A DNA stretch of 64,000 bases. It comes from Nocardioides panzhihuensis (GTDB lineage: Bacteria > Actinomycetota > Actinomycetes > Propionibacteriales > Nocardioidaceae). Location of the stretch: contig NZ_JACBZR010000001.1 in assembly GCF_013408335.1 (NCBI RefSeq), positions 1,426,001-1,490,000 of the forward strand, given 5' to 3'. This document shows, one piece after another, positions 1-7,690 of the stretch. The notes under the pieces are model-generated. The model did not search any database. It was not told the DNA's origin and was given only the letters and a program-made list of their open reading frames with translations. Numbering within the stretch: the stretch's first letter is position 1; the number at the start of each line of letters is the position of its first letter. The position numbers were made by a program, and so were the translations under genes.

Positions 1-580
1 CGTCGTAGAACACCAGCGCACCCGACAATCCGCCCCACTCCTGGACGGTCCCGATCTCGGTGTCACGCAGGATCAGGTGCTCGTACGCCTCGTTCGCGCG
101 GTCCGCGACCCTGATAATGCCCGACAGGGAGGCGAGGGAGCGCTTCTGGTCCGGATCGGTCGGGTCGATCGCGTAGCTGGGGTAGCCGACCGCCTCACAG
201 TCACGCAGCAAGCCTCCACCTCCTCGGTCGCACCGGGCGAAGATGGGTGGCTCCCAGTCGGCGTCGGACCAAGGTGGATCGGCGAGCGTGAGAAGCGCTA
301 CGTCCAGGCCCCAGCCTGCCCCGTCCCACCGTCTGCTGACGGTCATGCTCGTGACAGAGCTGTGTTCCCAGGCGCCGTCCGGGCCTCTTCGCTGGACCGT
401 GACGGGACGTACGCGGGTCCCGTCGGCGGTCTTCGGGTCGGCGACCGTGCAGTGCCACGCCGTCAGGACCTCGTTCGGAGTGACGAGATAGCCGGTGCCC
501 CACTTCTCGCGGGTCTCGGAGACGTGCACGACGACGGCAACGACTCGATCGTTCGCCGGACCGGGCGGCTGGGTCGTCAT
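1..580 (-). CDS. Trypsin-like serine peptidase, N-terminal part (cut by window edge)
   Basis: I translated this frame by hand from the ATG at 580; about 193 residues are visible and the gene continues beyond base 1. A chymotrypsin-fold catalytic triad can be read: His43 in LTAWHC, Asp93 in GLDVALL and Ser186 in GGLSGA (GLSG instead of the usual GDSG). There is no signal peptide, so a cytoplasmic role is likely. The gene lies 7 bp after the trypco2-type gene at 588-959. Such intracellular peptidases are known as the protease module of NTPase- or CHAT-linked conflict systems, often with a long C-terminal effector or sensor region; here that region lies outside the window. The peptidase identity is fairly sure; the defence role is inferred from the neighbour. 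Confidence 0.8.
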   Translation of the reverse strand, partial: MTTQPPGPANDRVVAVVVHVSETREKWGTGYLVTPNEVLTAWHCTVADPKTADGTRVRPVTVQRRGPDGAWEHSSVTSMTVSRRWDGAGWGLDVALLTLADPPWSDADWEPPIFARCDRGGGGLLRDCEAVGYPSYAIDPTDPDQKRSLASLSGIIRVADRANEAYEHLILRDTEIGTVQEWGGLSGALVFYD

Positions 581-587
581 CTGACGA

Positions 588-959
588 CTATTCGTCTTCT
601 TCGTCTGCGTTGACCGTGGGGATGATGCGCTCGGTCCCGAGTGGGCGTTCACCGTGGGACGGTGACGACTCGCCGGCGATCACGATCCCGCCCGCCGTCT
701 CCTCCTTCGAGGCGGCGCCGCTCGAGAGCGGCTTCAACGACAGCCTGATCGTCTGCGTACGCTCCGTCCCCACCGATCCTCCAGCCTCGAGGATCTTCCA
801 GCCGACCTTGCCGTTGGCATCCTTGGTGACCGCGACGCTGAGCTCGAGGTCGACCGTCTCCAGCGCGAACCGAACCTCGCCCTCGCGGCCACTTGCCTGG
901 GCTTCGGAAAGCTCCAGCCTCAACGTCTCGATCGCCTGACTGAGCCCGATGCCGTCCAT
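588..959 (-). CDS. Trypsin-co-occurring domain (trypco2-like) protein
   Basis: The protein has 123 aa. It begins with a short helix (GLSQAIETLRLEL), followed by a predicted beta-rich stretch (residues about 28-75, RFALETVDLELSVAVT then GKVGWKIL then TQTIRLSLKP) and an acidic disordered tail. This matches my memory of the trypco2 family, named for its genomic association with trypsin-like peptidases, and the next gene downstream is exactly such a peptidase. The 7-bp gap on the same strand implies one operon. In the published conflict-system model such small domains are proposed as peptidase substrates or adaptors; that function is inference. No catalytic residues are visible. Confidence 0.75.
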   Translation of the reverse strand: MDGIGLSQAIETLRLELSEAQASGREGEVRFALETVDLELSVAVTKDANGKVGWKILEAGGSVGTERTQTIRLSLKPLSSGAASKEETAGGIVIAGESSPSHGERPLGTERIIPTVNADEEDE

Positions 960-1082
960 GGCTTCCCTTCGCCGCTGTGGGTGCGTTGCAAGGATTTATA
1001 CCATCGAGAGGCGGAAGTCGGCGGGCAGTCGATCGACGCACCAGTAGCCCGTGCTACACGCGAGCGTGACAGACTGGCACCC

Positions 1083-1667
1083 ATGAGCACCCGCACCGAT
1101 GATCTCGACCGCGCCGACGACCTGCGCGACGAGATCGACCGCACCGGCTACTACCCCGAGGTGGTGGCCGACTGTGTCGCCTCCGCCGTGGCGGGGGAGA
1201 AGGTGTCCTCCTTCTTCCTGCACCACGAGCCGACCTTCGACCGCGACGAGGTGCGCCGCCACCTCTCCGTGCTGGTGCTGACCCCGACCCGGCTGATCCT
1301 GGCCCACACCGACGAGCACGCCGGCGACGACCTGCTGCCCGAGCACTACACCTCGACCTCGACCGAGGCCGTCCGCATCGACTCGGTCAACTCCGTCGTG
1401 GTGACCCGGATGATCACCAACCCGACGAAGGGTTCGAGCAAGCCGGCCGAGGTGGTCATGACCATCGGCTGGGGCGGCGTCAACCGCGTCGACCTGGAGC
1501 CCGCGGGCTGCTCCGACCCCAACTGCGACGCCGACCACGGCTACACCGGCGTACTCACCCCCGACGACTTCTCGCTGCGCGTATCGGCTGCCGCCGACGG
1601 TCACGACTCGGTCGACCGCCTGCTCTCCTTCGCGGAATCGCTCTCGGCTCGCACCCACAGCCGGTGA
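1083..1667 (+). CDS. DUF5998 family protein
   Basis: This is a 194-aa soluble protein of an actinobacteria-restricted family of unknown function. An upstream in-frame start at 981 exists, but the ATG at 1083 gives the expected length and leaves room for a promoter after the divergent gene at 959. The sequence has a helical N-terminus, then a beta-rich core (LSVLVLTPTRLILAHTD; AVRIDSVNSVVVTRM; EVVMTIGWGGV) that resembles a PH-like fold, and a Cys pair in CSDPNCDADHGY. It is followed after 1 bp by the phosphodiesterase gene at 1669, a pairing I recall from other actinobacteria. No function can be assigned. Confidence 0.8.
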   Translation: MSTRTDDLDRADDLRDEIDRTGYYPEVVADCVASAVAGEKVSSFFLHHEPTFDRDEVRRHLSVLVLTPTRLILAHTDEHAGDDLLPEHYTSTSTEAVRIDSVNSVVVTRMITNPTKGSSKPAEVVMTIGWGGVNRVDLEPAGCSDPNCDADHGYTGVLTPDDFSLRVSAAADGHDSVDRLLSFAESLSARTHSR

Positions 1668-1668
1668 G

Positions 1669-2799
1669 GTGCGGGTGACGGGGTTTCTCGCTCCCGCTTA
1701 CGGGGAGCGCTCGCTGGGTGATGTCCTGCCGGCGGTCGCGGCCGCCATGGACGTCCCGCTCGGCACCGCCGAAGCGCGACCCGGTCTCGAGCTGCCGTCG
1801 GCGGCTGCGTACGTGATCTTCCTGGTCGACGGGATGGGGACCAACCTGCTGCGGCGCTACGCGCACGCGGCGCCGTTCCTGGCGTCGCTGAGCGAGGACC
1901 AGCAGCCCGGCACGGCCGGGGTGCCGTCGACGACGGCGACCAGCCTCACCTCGTTCGGGACGGGGCTGACCCCCGGCGGTCACGGCCTGGTCGGCTACAC
2001 CTCCCGGATCCCCGGCACCGACCACCTGCTCAACGCGCTGCAGTGGCGCAAGGACGTCGACCCGGTCGAGTGGCAGCCCAACCGGACCGTCTTCCAGCGG
2101 CTGGGCGAGGCCGGCGTCCCGGTCACGGTGATCAACAAGCGCGTCTTCGGCGGCTCTGGCCTGACCATCGCCGCCCATCGCGGTGCGGAGTTCGTCGGCG
2201 CCGACCGGGTCGGCGAGCGGCTCGCGTCCGCGGTCGCCCTCTCCCGGGTTCCGGGCTCGCTGACCTACCTCTACGACGGCGACCTGGACTGGACCGGCCA
2301 CAAGTACGGTGTCGCCTCCTCGCCCTGGTTGCAGCAGCTCTCGATGATCGACGCCGAGGCCGAGCAGCTCCGAGACGCCCTGGACCCGTCCGTACGGCTG
2401 CTGGTGCTCGCCGACCACGGCATGGTCGACTCGCCCGCGTCGTCTCGCACCGACATCGACGACTTCCCCGAGCTCCGTGACGGGGTCGCCCTGGTCGGCG
2501 GCGAGGCTCGCTTCCGCCACCTCTACTGCTCGCGCGGCGCGGTCGACGACGTGGTCGCGACCTGGTCGGAGAAGCTGGGCGACAAGGCCGACGTGATGAC
2601 CCGGGAGACCGCCATCCGGCGCGGCTGGTTCGGACCGGTCACGCCGGCGGTGCTGCCGCGGCTCGGCGACGTCATCGTCGCCTCGCACGGGGAGCACGCG
2701 GTGGTCTCGACGAGCCTGTTCCAGTACGAGACGACCCTGGTGGGGTTGCACGGGTCACTCACCCCGGACGAGATGCTGATCCCGCTGCTCGTCTCCTGA
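1669..2799 (+). CDS. Alkaline phosphatase superfamily nucleotide pyrophosphatase/phosphodiesterase
   Basis: This 376-aa enzyme is of the type I phosphodiesterase / nucleotide pyrophosphatase fold. Metal ligands and the nucleophile region can be seen: Asp in IFLVDGMG, Thr in PSTTATSLTSFGTG, Asp/His in DGDLDWTGHKYG, and Asp/His in VLADHGM, with a late His in ASHGEH. The GTG start at 1669 lies directly after the stop of the DUF5998 gene (1667), so the two are probably cotranscribed. No signal peptide is visible, so it is likely cytoplasmic. The exact substrate is unknown; family members hydrolyse nucleotide or phospholipid-like phosphodiesters. Confidence 0.85.
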   Translation: MRVTGFLAPAYGERSLGDVLPAVAAAMDVPLGTAEARPGLELPSAAAYVIFLVDGMGTNLLRRYAHAAPFLASLSEDQQPGTAGVPSTTATSLTSFGTGLTPGGHGLVGYTSRIPGTDHLLNALQWRKDVDPVEWQPNRTVFQRLGEAGVPVTVINKRVFGGSGLTIAAHRGAEFVGADRVGERLASAVALSRVPGSLTYLYDGDLDWTGHKYGVASSPWLQQLSMIDAEAEQLRDALDPSVRLLVLADHGMVDSPASSRTDIDDFPELRDGVALVGGEARFRHLYCSRGAVDDVVATWSEKLGDKADVMTRETAIRRGWFGPVTPAVLPRLGDVIVASHGEHAVVSTSLFQYETTLVGLHGSLTPDEMLIPLLVS

Positions 2800-2817
2800 G
2801 CCACTAGTGTTCTCCGA

Positions 2818-3462
2818 GTGGCTGAGCTGACCTTCTGGACCGGGACGATGGATGCAGGGAAATCGACCCTCGCACTGCAGACCAACCACAACCACGCGGC
2901 ACGCGGCAGGGTGGGGCTCATCTTCACCGTCCACGACCGCTCCGGGGGTGCGGTGGTCACCTCGCGGCTCGGTCTGACCCATGACGCGATCGAGGTCACC
3001 GACGACTTCGACTTCTGGCGCCACATCGTCGACGCGCTGACCCACGGCGGCCGGGTGGACTACCTCATCTGCGACGAGGCCCAGTTCTACACGCCCGAGC
3101 AGATCGAGGCACTGGCCAAGATCACCGACGAGCTGCAGATCGACGTGTTCTGCTTCGGGATCCTCACCGACTTCCGCACCCGGCTCTTCCCGGGTGCCGC
3201 TCGACTGGTGGAGCTCGCCGACCGTACGGAGGTGCTGCAGGTCGAGGCGCTGTGCTGGTGCGGCAAGCGGGCCACCCACAATGCCCGGGTCGAGGACGGC
3301 GTGATGGTCACCGAGGGCGACCAGGTCGTCGTCGGTGACACCGACCAGGCACCCAGCGCCGTCTCCTACGAGGTCCTCTGCCGCCAGCACCACCGCCGCC
3401 GCCTGACCGCGGCCCGGGCCAAGTCCGTCTCCCTGGTGCCCGAGCCGCTGCCCTTCGGCTAG
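2818..3462 (+). CDS. tdk: Thymidine kinase
   Basis: This 214-aa type II thymidine kinase phosphorylates thymidine to dTMP in the salvage pathway. It has a Walker A motif GTMDAGKS (residues 9-16), the Walker B-like CDEAQFY around residue 85, a lid region and a zinc-binding Cys set (CWCG near residue 144 and LCRQHH near residue 186). It starts with GTG 18 bp after the phosphodiesterase stop. The 3' end overlaps the stop of the convergent phoD gene by 4 bp. Length and motifs are typical of the family. Confidence 0.93.
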   Translation: MAELTFWTGTMDAGKSTLALQTNHNHAARGRVGLIFTVHDRSGGAVVTSRLGLTHDAIEVTDDFDFWRHIVDALTHGGRVDYLICDEAQFYTPEQIEALAKITDELQIDVFCFGILTDFRTRLFPGAARLVELADRTEVLQVEALCWCGKRATHNARVEDGVMVTEGDQVVVGDTDQAPSAVSYEVLCRQHHRRRLTAARAKSVSLVPEPLPFG

Positions 3463-5141
3463 CGATTGAGCGTCGGCATGGGCACGTCGGCGTACCTCGT
3501 CCCGACCGGGGCGCTCTTGGTGTCGAGCTGGACGCCGGGGCGGCCGTTCTCCACGACGTACGTCGCGCGGGTGGAGACCGGGGCACCACGGCGCTCGACG
3601 TACGGCACCACCCGGAAGTCGCTGGAGAGCTCGTCGGGTGTGACCTGGACGCGTACGTAGCCTCGCTGGCTGTTGAAGAACTTCAGGTGGTCGTTGGCCC
3701 GCAGCAGGGTCTCGCCGCCGGTGGTCATGTCGGCGCCGTCGCCGCCGCTGGTGATGGAGGTGCCGACGAACTCGCTGCCGACGACGGCCGACTCCGGGTC
3801 GTCGTAGTCGGCCAGCAGGTTGCTGGCGTAGTTGTGGTGGCGGTCTCCGGTGATGACGACCAGGTTCTCGACGCCGCTGGTGCGGGCGCCGGCGAGGAGG
3901 CGGTTGCGGTTGGCGACGTAGCCGTCCCAAGGGTCCATGTAGAGGGTCTTGGCCTCGGACTCGTCGAGGTCCGTCTCGGCCATCGGCGCCTGGTTGGAGA
4001 GCACCTGCCAACGGGCTCTGGACTGCCGCCAGCTGCGCTGGAGCCACGCCTCCTGCTCGAGGCCCATCATCGAGCGCGACGGGTCGTAGATGTCCGGCGT
4101 CAGCTGCGGGCTCGCGGGGTCGCTGCCGTCGGCGTACGCCTGGTCGTCGCGGTACTGCCGGGTGTCGAGCACGTTGAAGTCGACCAGGTCGCCGTAGCGC
4201 AGGTTGCGGTAGATCTGCATGTCCGGCCCGTCCGGCAGCGCGCTGGCCCGGAACGGCAGGTGCTCGTAGTAGGCCTGGAAGGCAGCCGTACGCCGTGGCA
4301 TCCACAGCTCGCCCTTGGACTGGCTGCGCTCCTCCGGGGTCTCGTCGGCCCAGTTGTTCTCGACCTCGTGGTCGTCGGGTGCGACCACGAAGGCATGGGC
4401 CTGGTGGGCGGCCATCAGGTCCGGGTCGGACTTGTAGAGGCCGTACTGCAGGCGGTAGCGCGCCAGGTCGAGCGTCTCCCCGGCCAAGGACGGTGTGACC
4501 GGGGTCTTGCGCCAGTTGTTCTCGGCAGTGACGCCGGACTCGTACAGGTAGTCGCCCAGATGGAAGATGACGTCGAGGTCCTCGTCCGCCAGGTGCCGAT
4601 AGGCGGTGTAGAAGCCGTGGCTGTACAGCGCGCAGGAGGCGAAGGCGAAGCTCACCTGGGACGGCGAGGAGCCGTACGACGGGGCGGTCCGGGTGTGGCC
4701 GGTCTGGCTGACCTCGCCGGCGGCCAGGAAGCGGTACCAGTAGTCGCGACCGGGACGCAGGCCCCAGACCTCGGGGTGGACCGAGTGCCCGAGGTTCGGG
4801 GTGGCGGTGACAGTGCCGGACTTCACGACCTTGCGGAAGGCGGGGTCCTCGGCGACCTGCCAGCGGACCTTGACCGGCTTCTGCGGCATGCCGCCCAGAC
4901 CGTCGGGGGCGAGCGGTTCGGGGGCGAGACGGGTCCAGAGGACGACGGAGTTGGGGAGCGGGTCGCCGGAGGCGACGCCCATGGTGAACGGGTAGCCGGA
5001 GAGCGAGGTGGCGCTCTTGACCGATACCGCGTCGGCGGGGATCGAGCCGGTGCCGAGCAGCATGGCTGCTGATGCGGCGAACCCGGTCGAGGCTGTGCGA
5101 GAGATGAGGGAGCGTCGGCTCAGCGAATGGGGCAGAAGCAT
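3459..5141 (-). CDS. phoD: PhoD-family alkaline phosphatase, Tat-exported
   Basis: This 560-aa secreted phosphomonoesterase/phosphodiesterase has a twin-arginine signal at the N-terminus (LSRRSLIS followed by a hydrophobic stretch to about residue 40). It then has a fibronectin-like PhoD N-terminal domain (YPFTMGVASGDPLPNSVVLWTRLAPEP) and the metallophosphatase core: FHLGDYLYE, DDHEVENNW and TGDRHHNYA, the expected Fe/Ca ligands of PhoD. An RBS GGAGG lies 5 bp before the ATG at 5141. PhoD enzymes are usually induced by phosphate starvation; I did not identify a PhoP box. Extracellular phosphate scavenging is the likely role. Confidence 0.92.
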   Translation of the reverse strand: MLLPHSLSRRSLISRTASTGFAASAAMLLGTGSIPADAVSVKSATSLSGYPFTMGVASGDPLPNSVVLWTRLAPEPLAPDGLGGMPQKPVKVRWQVAEDPAFRKVVKSGTVTATPNLGHSVHPEVWGLRPGRDYWYRFLAAGEVSQTGHTRTAPSYGSSPSQVSFAFASCALYSHGFYTAYRHLADEDLDVIFHLGDYLYESGVTAENNWRKTPVTPSLAGETLDLARYRLQYGLYKSDPDLMAAHQAHAFVVAPDDHEVENNWADETPEERSQSKGELWMPRRTAAFQAYYEHLPFRASALPDGPDMQIYRNLRYGDLVDFNVLDTRQYRDDQAYADGSDPASPQLTPDIYDPSRSMMGLEQEAWLQRSWRQSRARWQVLSNQAPMAETDLDESEAKTLYMDPWDGYVANRNRLLAGARTSGVENLVVITGDRHHNYASNLLADYDDPESAVVGSEFVGTSITSGGDGADMTTGGETLLRANDHLKFFNSQRGYVRVQVTPDELSSDFRVVPYVERRGAPVSTRATYVVENGRPGVQLDTKSAPVGTRYADVPMPTLNR

Positions 5142-5249
5142 CGGGGCCTCCGAGAAAGGTGGAAGTGCTTGCCTCCACCCACCTCATCGGGGGCGCATGA
5201 ACTGCACCCGACCCGCTGCCGACTCTGGCCGGTCGGGTCGCCGACGTAA

Positions 5250-5276
5250 CACGGACCGGCCGGTGGCCGGTCCGTG
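5250..5276 (-). terminator. Hairpin terminator between sepH and phoD
   Basis: There is a perfect 12-bp inverted repeat, CACGGACCGGCC / GGCCGGTCCGTG, with a 3-nt loop. It lies just after the sepH stop (5298), upstream of phoD on the same strand. No clear U-tract follows, as is common in high-GC actinobacteria. Confidence 0.7.
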
Positions 5277-5297
5277 AACGGGGTCACACGAGCCGGT

Positions 5298-6377
5298 TCA
5301 CTCCGGCTTGCCGCCGCCGAACATGATCTCGTCCCAGCTGGGCACCGAGGCGCGCTTACGCCGCGAGGCCGACTTCTTGGCGGGCTTCTGGGTCGCGTCC
5401 TCGGCCGGCTCGTCCTCGGCCGGGGTCTCGGCAGCAGCGGTGGGCTCGACGGGAGCCGGCTCCGCGACAGGCTCGGCGGACGGCTCGGGCTCGGCCGGGA
5501 CCGGGGCCTGCTTCTCGGTCGGTGTCTCGTCGCCGAGGAAGGCCTCGAGCGGAGTGTCGACATCGACCGGAGCCGGCTTGGCCGCCGCAGCGGGCGGAGA
5601 CGCCGGGGGAGGGGTGGCCGGTGCGGCCGGTGCAGCCGGGGCCGAAGCGGTCGAGCTCTGTGCGCGGCGCCGGCGGGCGGCGAGCATGTCGTCGGTGACC
5701 GGCTCCGGCTCGGGAACCGGGGCCTCGAGCTTCTCGCCGGTCAGCCAGCGGGCGTCGTCGTTCTCGAGCTCGACGAAGTTTCCGGGGATGTCGTAGATCA
5801 GCTCGGCGATCCCGGAGCGTTCGGGGGTCTCGTACTCACCGGTGAGCTTCCAGCGCCCGTCGGGACGCCGGTAGGAGTCCCAGTTGACCGACCCGGGGTC
5901 GGCGTACATCGTCTGGAAGTGAGCTCCGACCGCCTCACCCAAGGTGCGGGCGGTGCTGGAGGCCTCACCGGGCCGCCGGCGTACGGAAGCCTGCTGGGCA
6001 CGCTGCGCCATGTGCTCGCGCTCGGCGAGGACGGGACCGGCGAAGGCCAAGATCTTCTCGACCGTGGTGCCGGCGACAGCGGCGACCTCCTCGGCACTCT
6101 CGCCCGCACGGATGCGGGTCTGGATGTCACGGGGCCGCAGGCTGCTGCTCGGGGTCTTGTTCACGGTTTGCTCCGATCGGCGGGTCGACACAGCCTCGAG
6201 TGCTGCACGGAGACGGTCGTCGATGTCGGCGGTGTACTCACGGTCCTCGTCATCGACGAGAAGCATGCGTAGACCATCGTCACTGACCGAGATGAGCCGC
6301 AGAAGGATGGGTCCAGCCTCATCCGGAGCCTGCTCTTCGAGCTGGCCCGGAGTCAGGGGCAATCCTTCGGCTGACAT
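5298..6377 (-). CDS. sepH: Septation protein SepH
   Basis: This 359-aa actinobacterial cell division protein is known to bind FtsZ and promote its assembly. The N-terminal DUF3071 domain (residues 1-170) contains a helix-turn-helix-like motif (AGESAEEVAAVAGTTVEKILAF) and the conserved block (HFQTMYADPGSVNWDSYRRP). The C-terminal half is a low-complexity Ala/Pro/Glu linker ending in a short conserved tail (ASVPSWDEIMFG). The start is the ATG at 6377 (MSAEGLPLTPG), matching family length; the in-frame extension further upstream lacks family similarity. It is divergent from the TRIC channel gene. Confidence 0.92.
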   Translation of the reverse strand: MSAEGLPLTPGQLEEQAPDEAGPILLRLISVSDDGLRMLLVDDEDREYTADIDDRLRAALEAVSTRRSEQTVNKTPSSSLRPRDIQTRIRAGESAEEVAAVAGTTVEKILAFAGPVLAEREHMAQRAQQASVRRRPGEASSTARTLGEAVGAHFQTMYADPGSVNWDSYRRPDGRWKLTGEYETPERSGIAELIYDIPGNFVELENDDARWLTGEKLEAPVPEPEPVTDDMLAARRRRAQSSTASAPAAPAAPATPPPASPPAAAAKPAPVDVDTPLEAFLGDETPTEKQAPVPAEPEPSAEPVAEPAPVEPTAAAETPAEDEPAEDATQKPAKKSASRRKRASVPSWDEIMFGGGKPE

Positions 6378-6444
6378 CCTCTTCTCAATTCTAGATACGG
6401 TTGTGACGACCCTACGCCACTGACCTGCATCGTATGGGGTGCCC

Positions 6445-7131
6445 ATGCGGCGTGGTCGTGGCATTTGGGGTTTTTGGGACCTGCGAGGCGACCATTTGGC
6501 AGTGGAACAGACGCTGACGCTTCTCGTGCTCGACCTGGTCGGGTGCTTCGTCTTCGCGCTCTCGGGCGGCCTGATGGCGGTCCGCAAGGAGCTCGACATC
6601 TTCGGGGTGATCGTCCTCGCCTGCGTCACCGGCCTCGGCGGCGGCTTCCTGCGCGACATGGCCATCGGGGCGACACCGGTCGCCGCGCTCTCCGACTGGC
6701 GCTACCTCGTGGTGCCGATGACGGCCGGTCTGCTGACCTTCTACTTCCACCCGGCGCTGGGCCGGCTCGGGCCGATGATCAACGTCTTCGACGCCCTGGG
6801 GCTGGGACTCTTCGTCATCGCCGGGGCGGTCAAGGCGCTCGACTTCGGTCTCTCCCCGCTCGCCGCCGCGGTCATGGGCCTGGCCACCGGCGTCGGCGGC
6901 GGCGCGATCCGCGACGTGCTCGCAGGTCAGGTGCCGGTCATCCTGCGCCGCAGCGTCTTCTACGCCATCCCGGCCTTCGCCGGCGCCGCGATCGTGGCGT
7001 TCGGCCTGTTCCTCGCCCTGCCCCAGTCGCTGGTGATGGCGGTCGCCTTCGTCGTCTGCGTCGGCTGGCGGCTGCTGGCGATGTGGCGCCACTGGGAGGC
7101 GCCGCTGCCGCGGGGGTCCGCGTCGGTCTGA
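6445..7131 (+). CDS. TRIC / UPF0126 family cation channel membrane protein
   Basis: This roughly 220-aa integral membrane protein has two tandem repeats of three helices, typical of prokaryotic TRIC (YadS/YicG-like) channels, plus a seventh helix. Each repeat carries the glycine-rich motif: TGLGGGFLRDM in the first and TGVGGGAIRDV in the second. The predicted role is monovalent cation conductance across the cytoplasmic membrane. The start is uncertain: GTG 6439, ATG 6445, or TTG 6496, which has GAGG 7 bp upstream and begins just before the first membrane helix. It is divergent from sepH. Confidence 0.88.
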   Translation: MRRGRGIWGFWDLRGDHLAVEQTLTLLVLDLVGCFVFALSGGLMAVRKELDIFGVIVLACVTGLGGGFLRDMAIGATPVAALSDWRYLVVPMTAGLLTFYFHPALGRLGPMINVFDALGLGLFVIAGAVKALDFGLSPLAAAVMGLATGVGGGAIRDVLAGQVPVILRRSVFYAIPAFAGAAIVAFGLFLALPQSLVMAVAFVVCVGWRLLAMWRHWEAPLPRGSASV

Positions 7132-7147
7132 GGCCGGCTCGCCGGGC

Positions 7148-7690
7148 TCAGTGGTCGGAGCAGCAGGGGATCTGGTGGCGCACCTCGAACGGCACCAGCC
7201 CTGCGACCGAGCGCTGGACCAGCAGTACGCAGCGCCCCTCACGCCACACCGGCCGCGCGAACCCGGTGAGATCGAGGGTGTCGCCCGGGTCCAGGGCGAT
7301 CCCGGCCAGTCCCTCGACGGTGTCGACGGCGCTGTCCGCCTCCACCGCCGCCACCGTGGTCACGGTCTCGATCCGGGTGCGTCCGGGATAGCGGGCCAGG
7401 CGCCCGGCGCTGCGCGCGGCGGCCTCGTCGATCGCGGGGGAGTCGGGAGTGACGTACGCCTGGGGGAGCTGCTCGGCGAGGAGCGCGGTCAGCTCCTCGA
7501 CCGCCGGCCCGCCGGGCCAGTCCAGGACGGCGACGAAGCGGCCGGTCGGTTCGCGCACGACATGGGTGCTGATGACGTACGCCTCCTCGGCCTGCCCCGC
7601 GCCGAGCACCTCGTCCATGCGGTGGACGAGGTGCTCGGCGGCGGCGAGGTCCCGGGCGTCGGCGTCGACGGCCAGGGGTCGGGTGGTCAT
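7148..7690 (-). CDS. Hypothetical protein, translationally coupled to a PHP protein
   Basis: This is a 180-aa protein I do not recognise. The ATG at 7690 overlaps the stop of the upstream PHP gene (ATGA), so translation is probably coupled. The sequence looks like two alpha/beta halves with no membrane helix. The C-terminus ends in VPFEVRHQIPCCSDH, with an adjacent Cys pair and His residues that could bind metal. Codon use is normal for the genome. A functional link to the Tat-exported PHP protein is suggested only by the operon. The second PHP gene at 37530 has no such partner. Confidence 0.7.
   Translation of the reverse strand: MTTRPLAVDADARDLAAAEHLVHRMDEVLGAGQAEEAYVISTHVVREPTGRFVAVLDWPGGPAVEELTALLAEQLPQAYVTPDSPAIDEAAARSAGRLARYPGRTRIETVTTVAAVEADSAVDTVEGLAGIALDPGDTLDLTGFARPVWREGRCVLLVQRSVAGLVPFEVRHQIPCCSDH

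Noticed and set aside
3687..5072. Long plus-strand open frame opposite phoD
   Set aside because: It is the antisense of the PhoD gene; composition is Val/Gly/Arg-rich with no domain.
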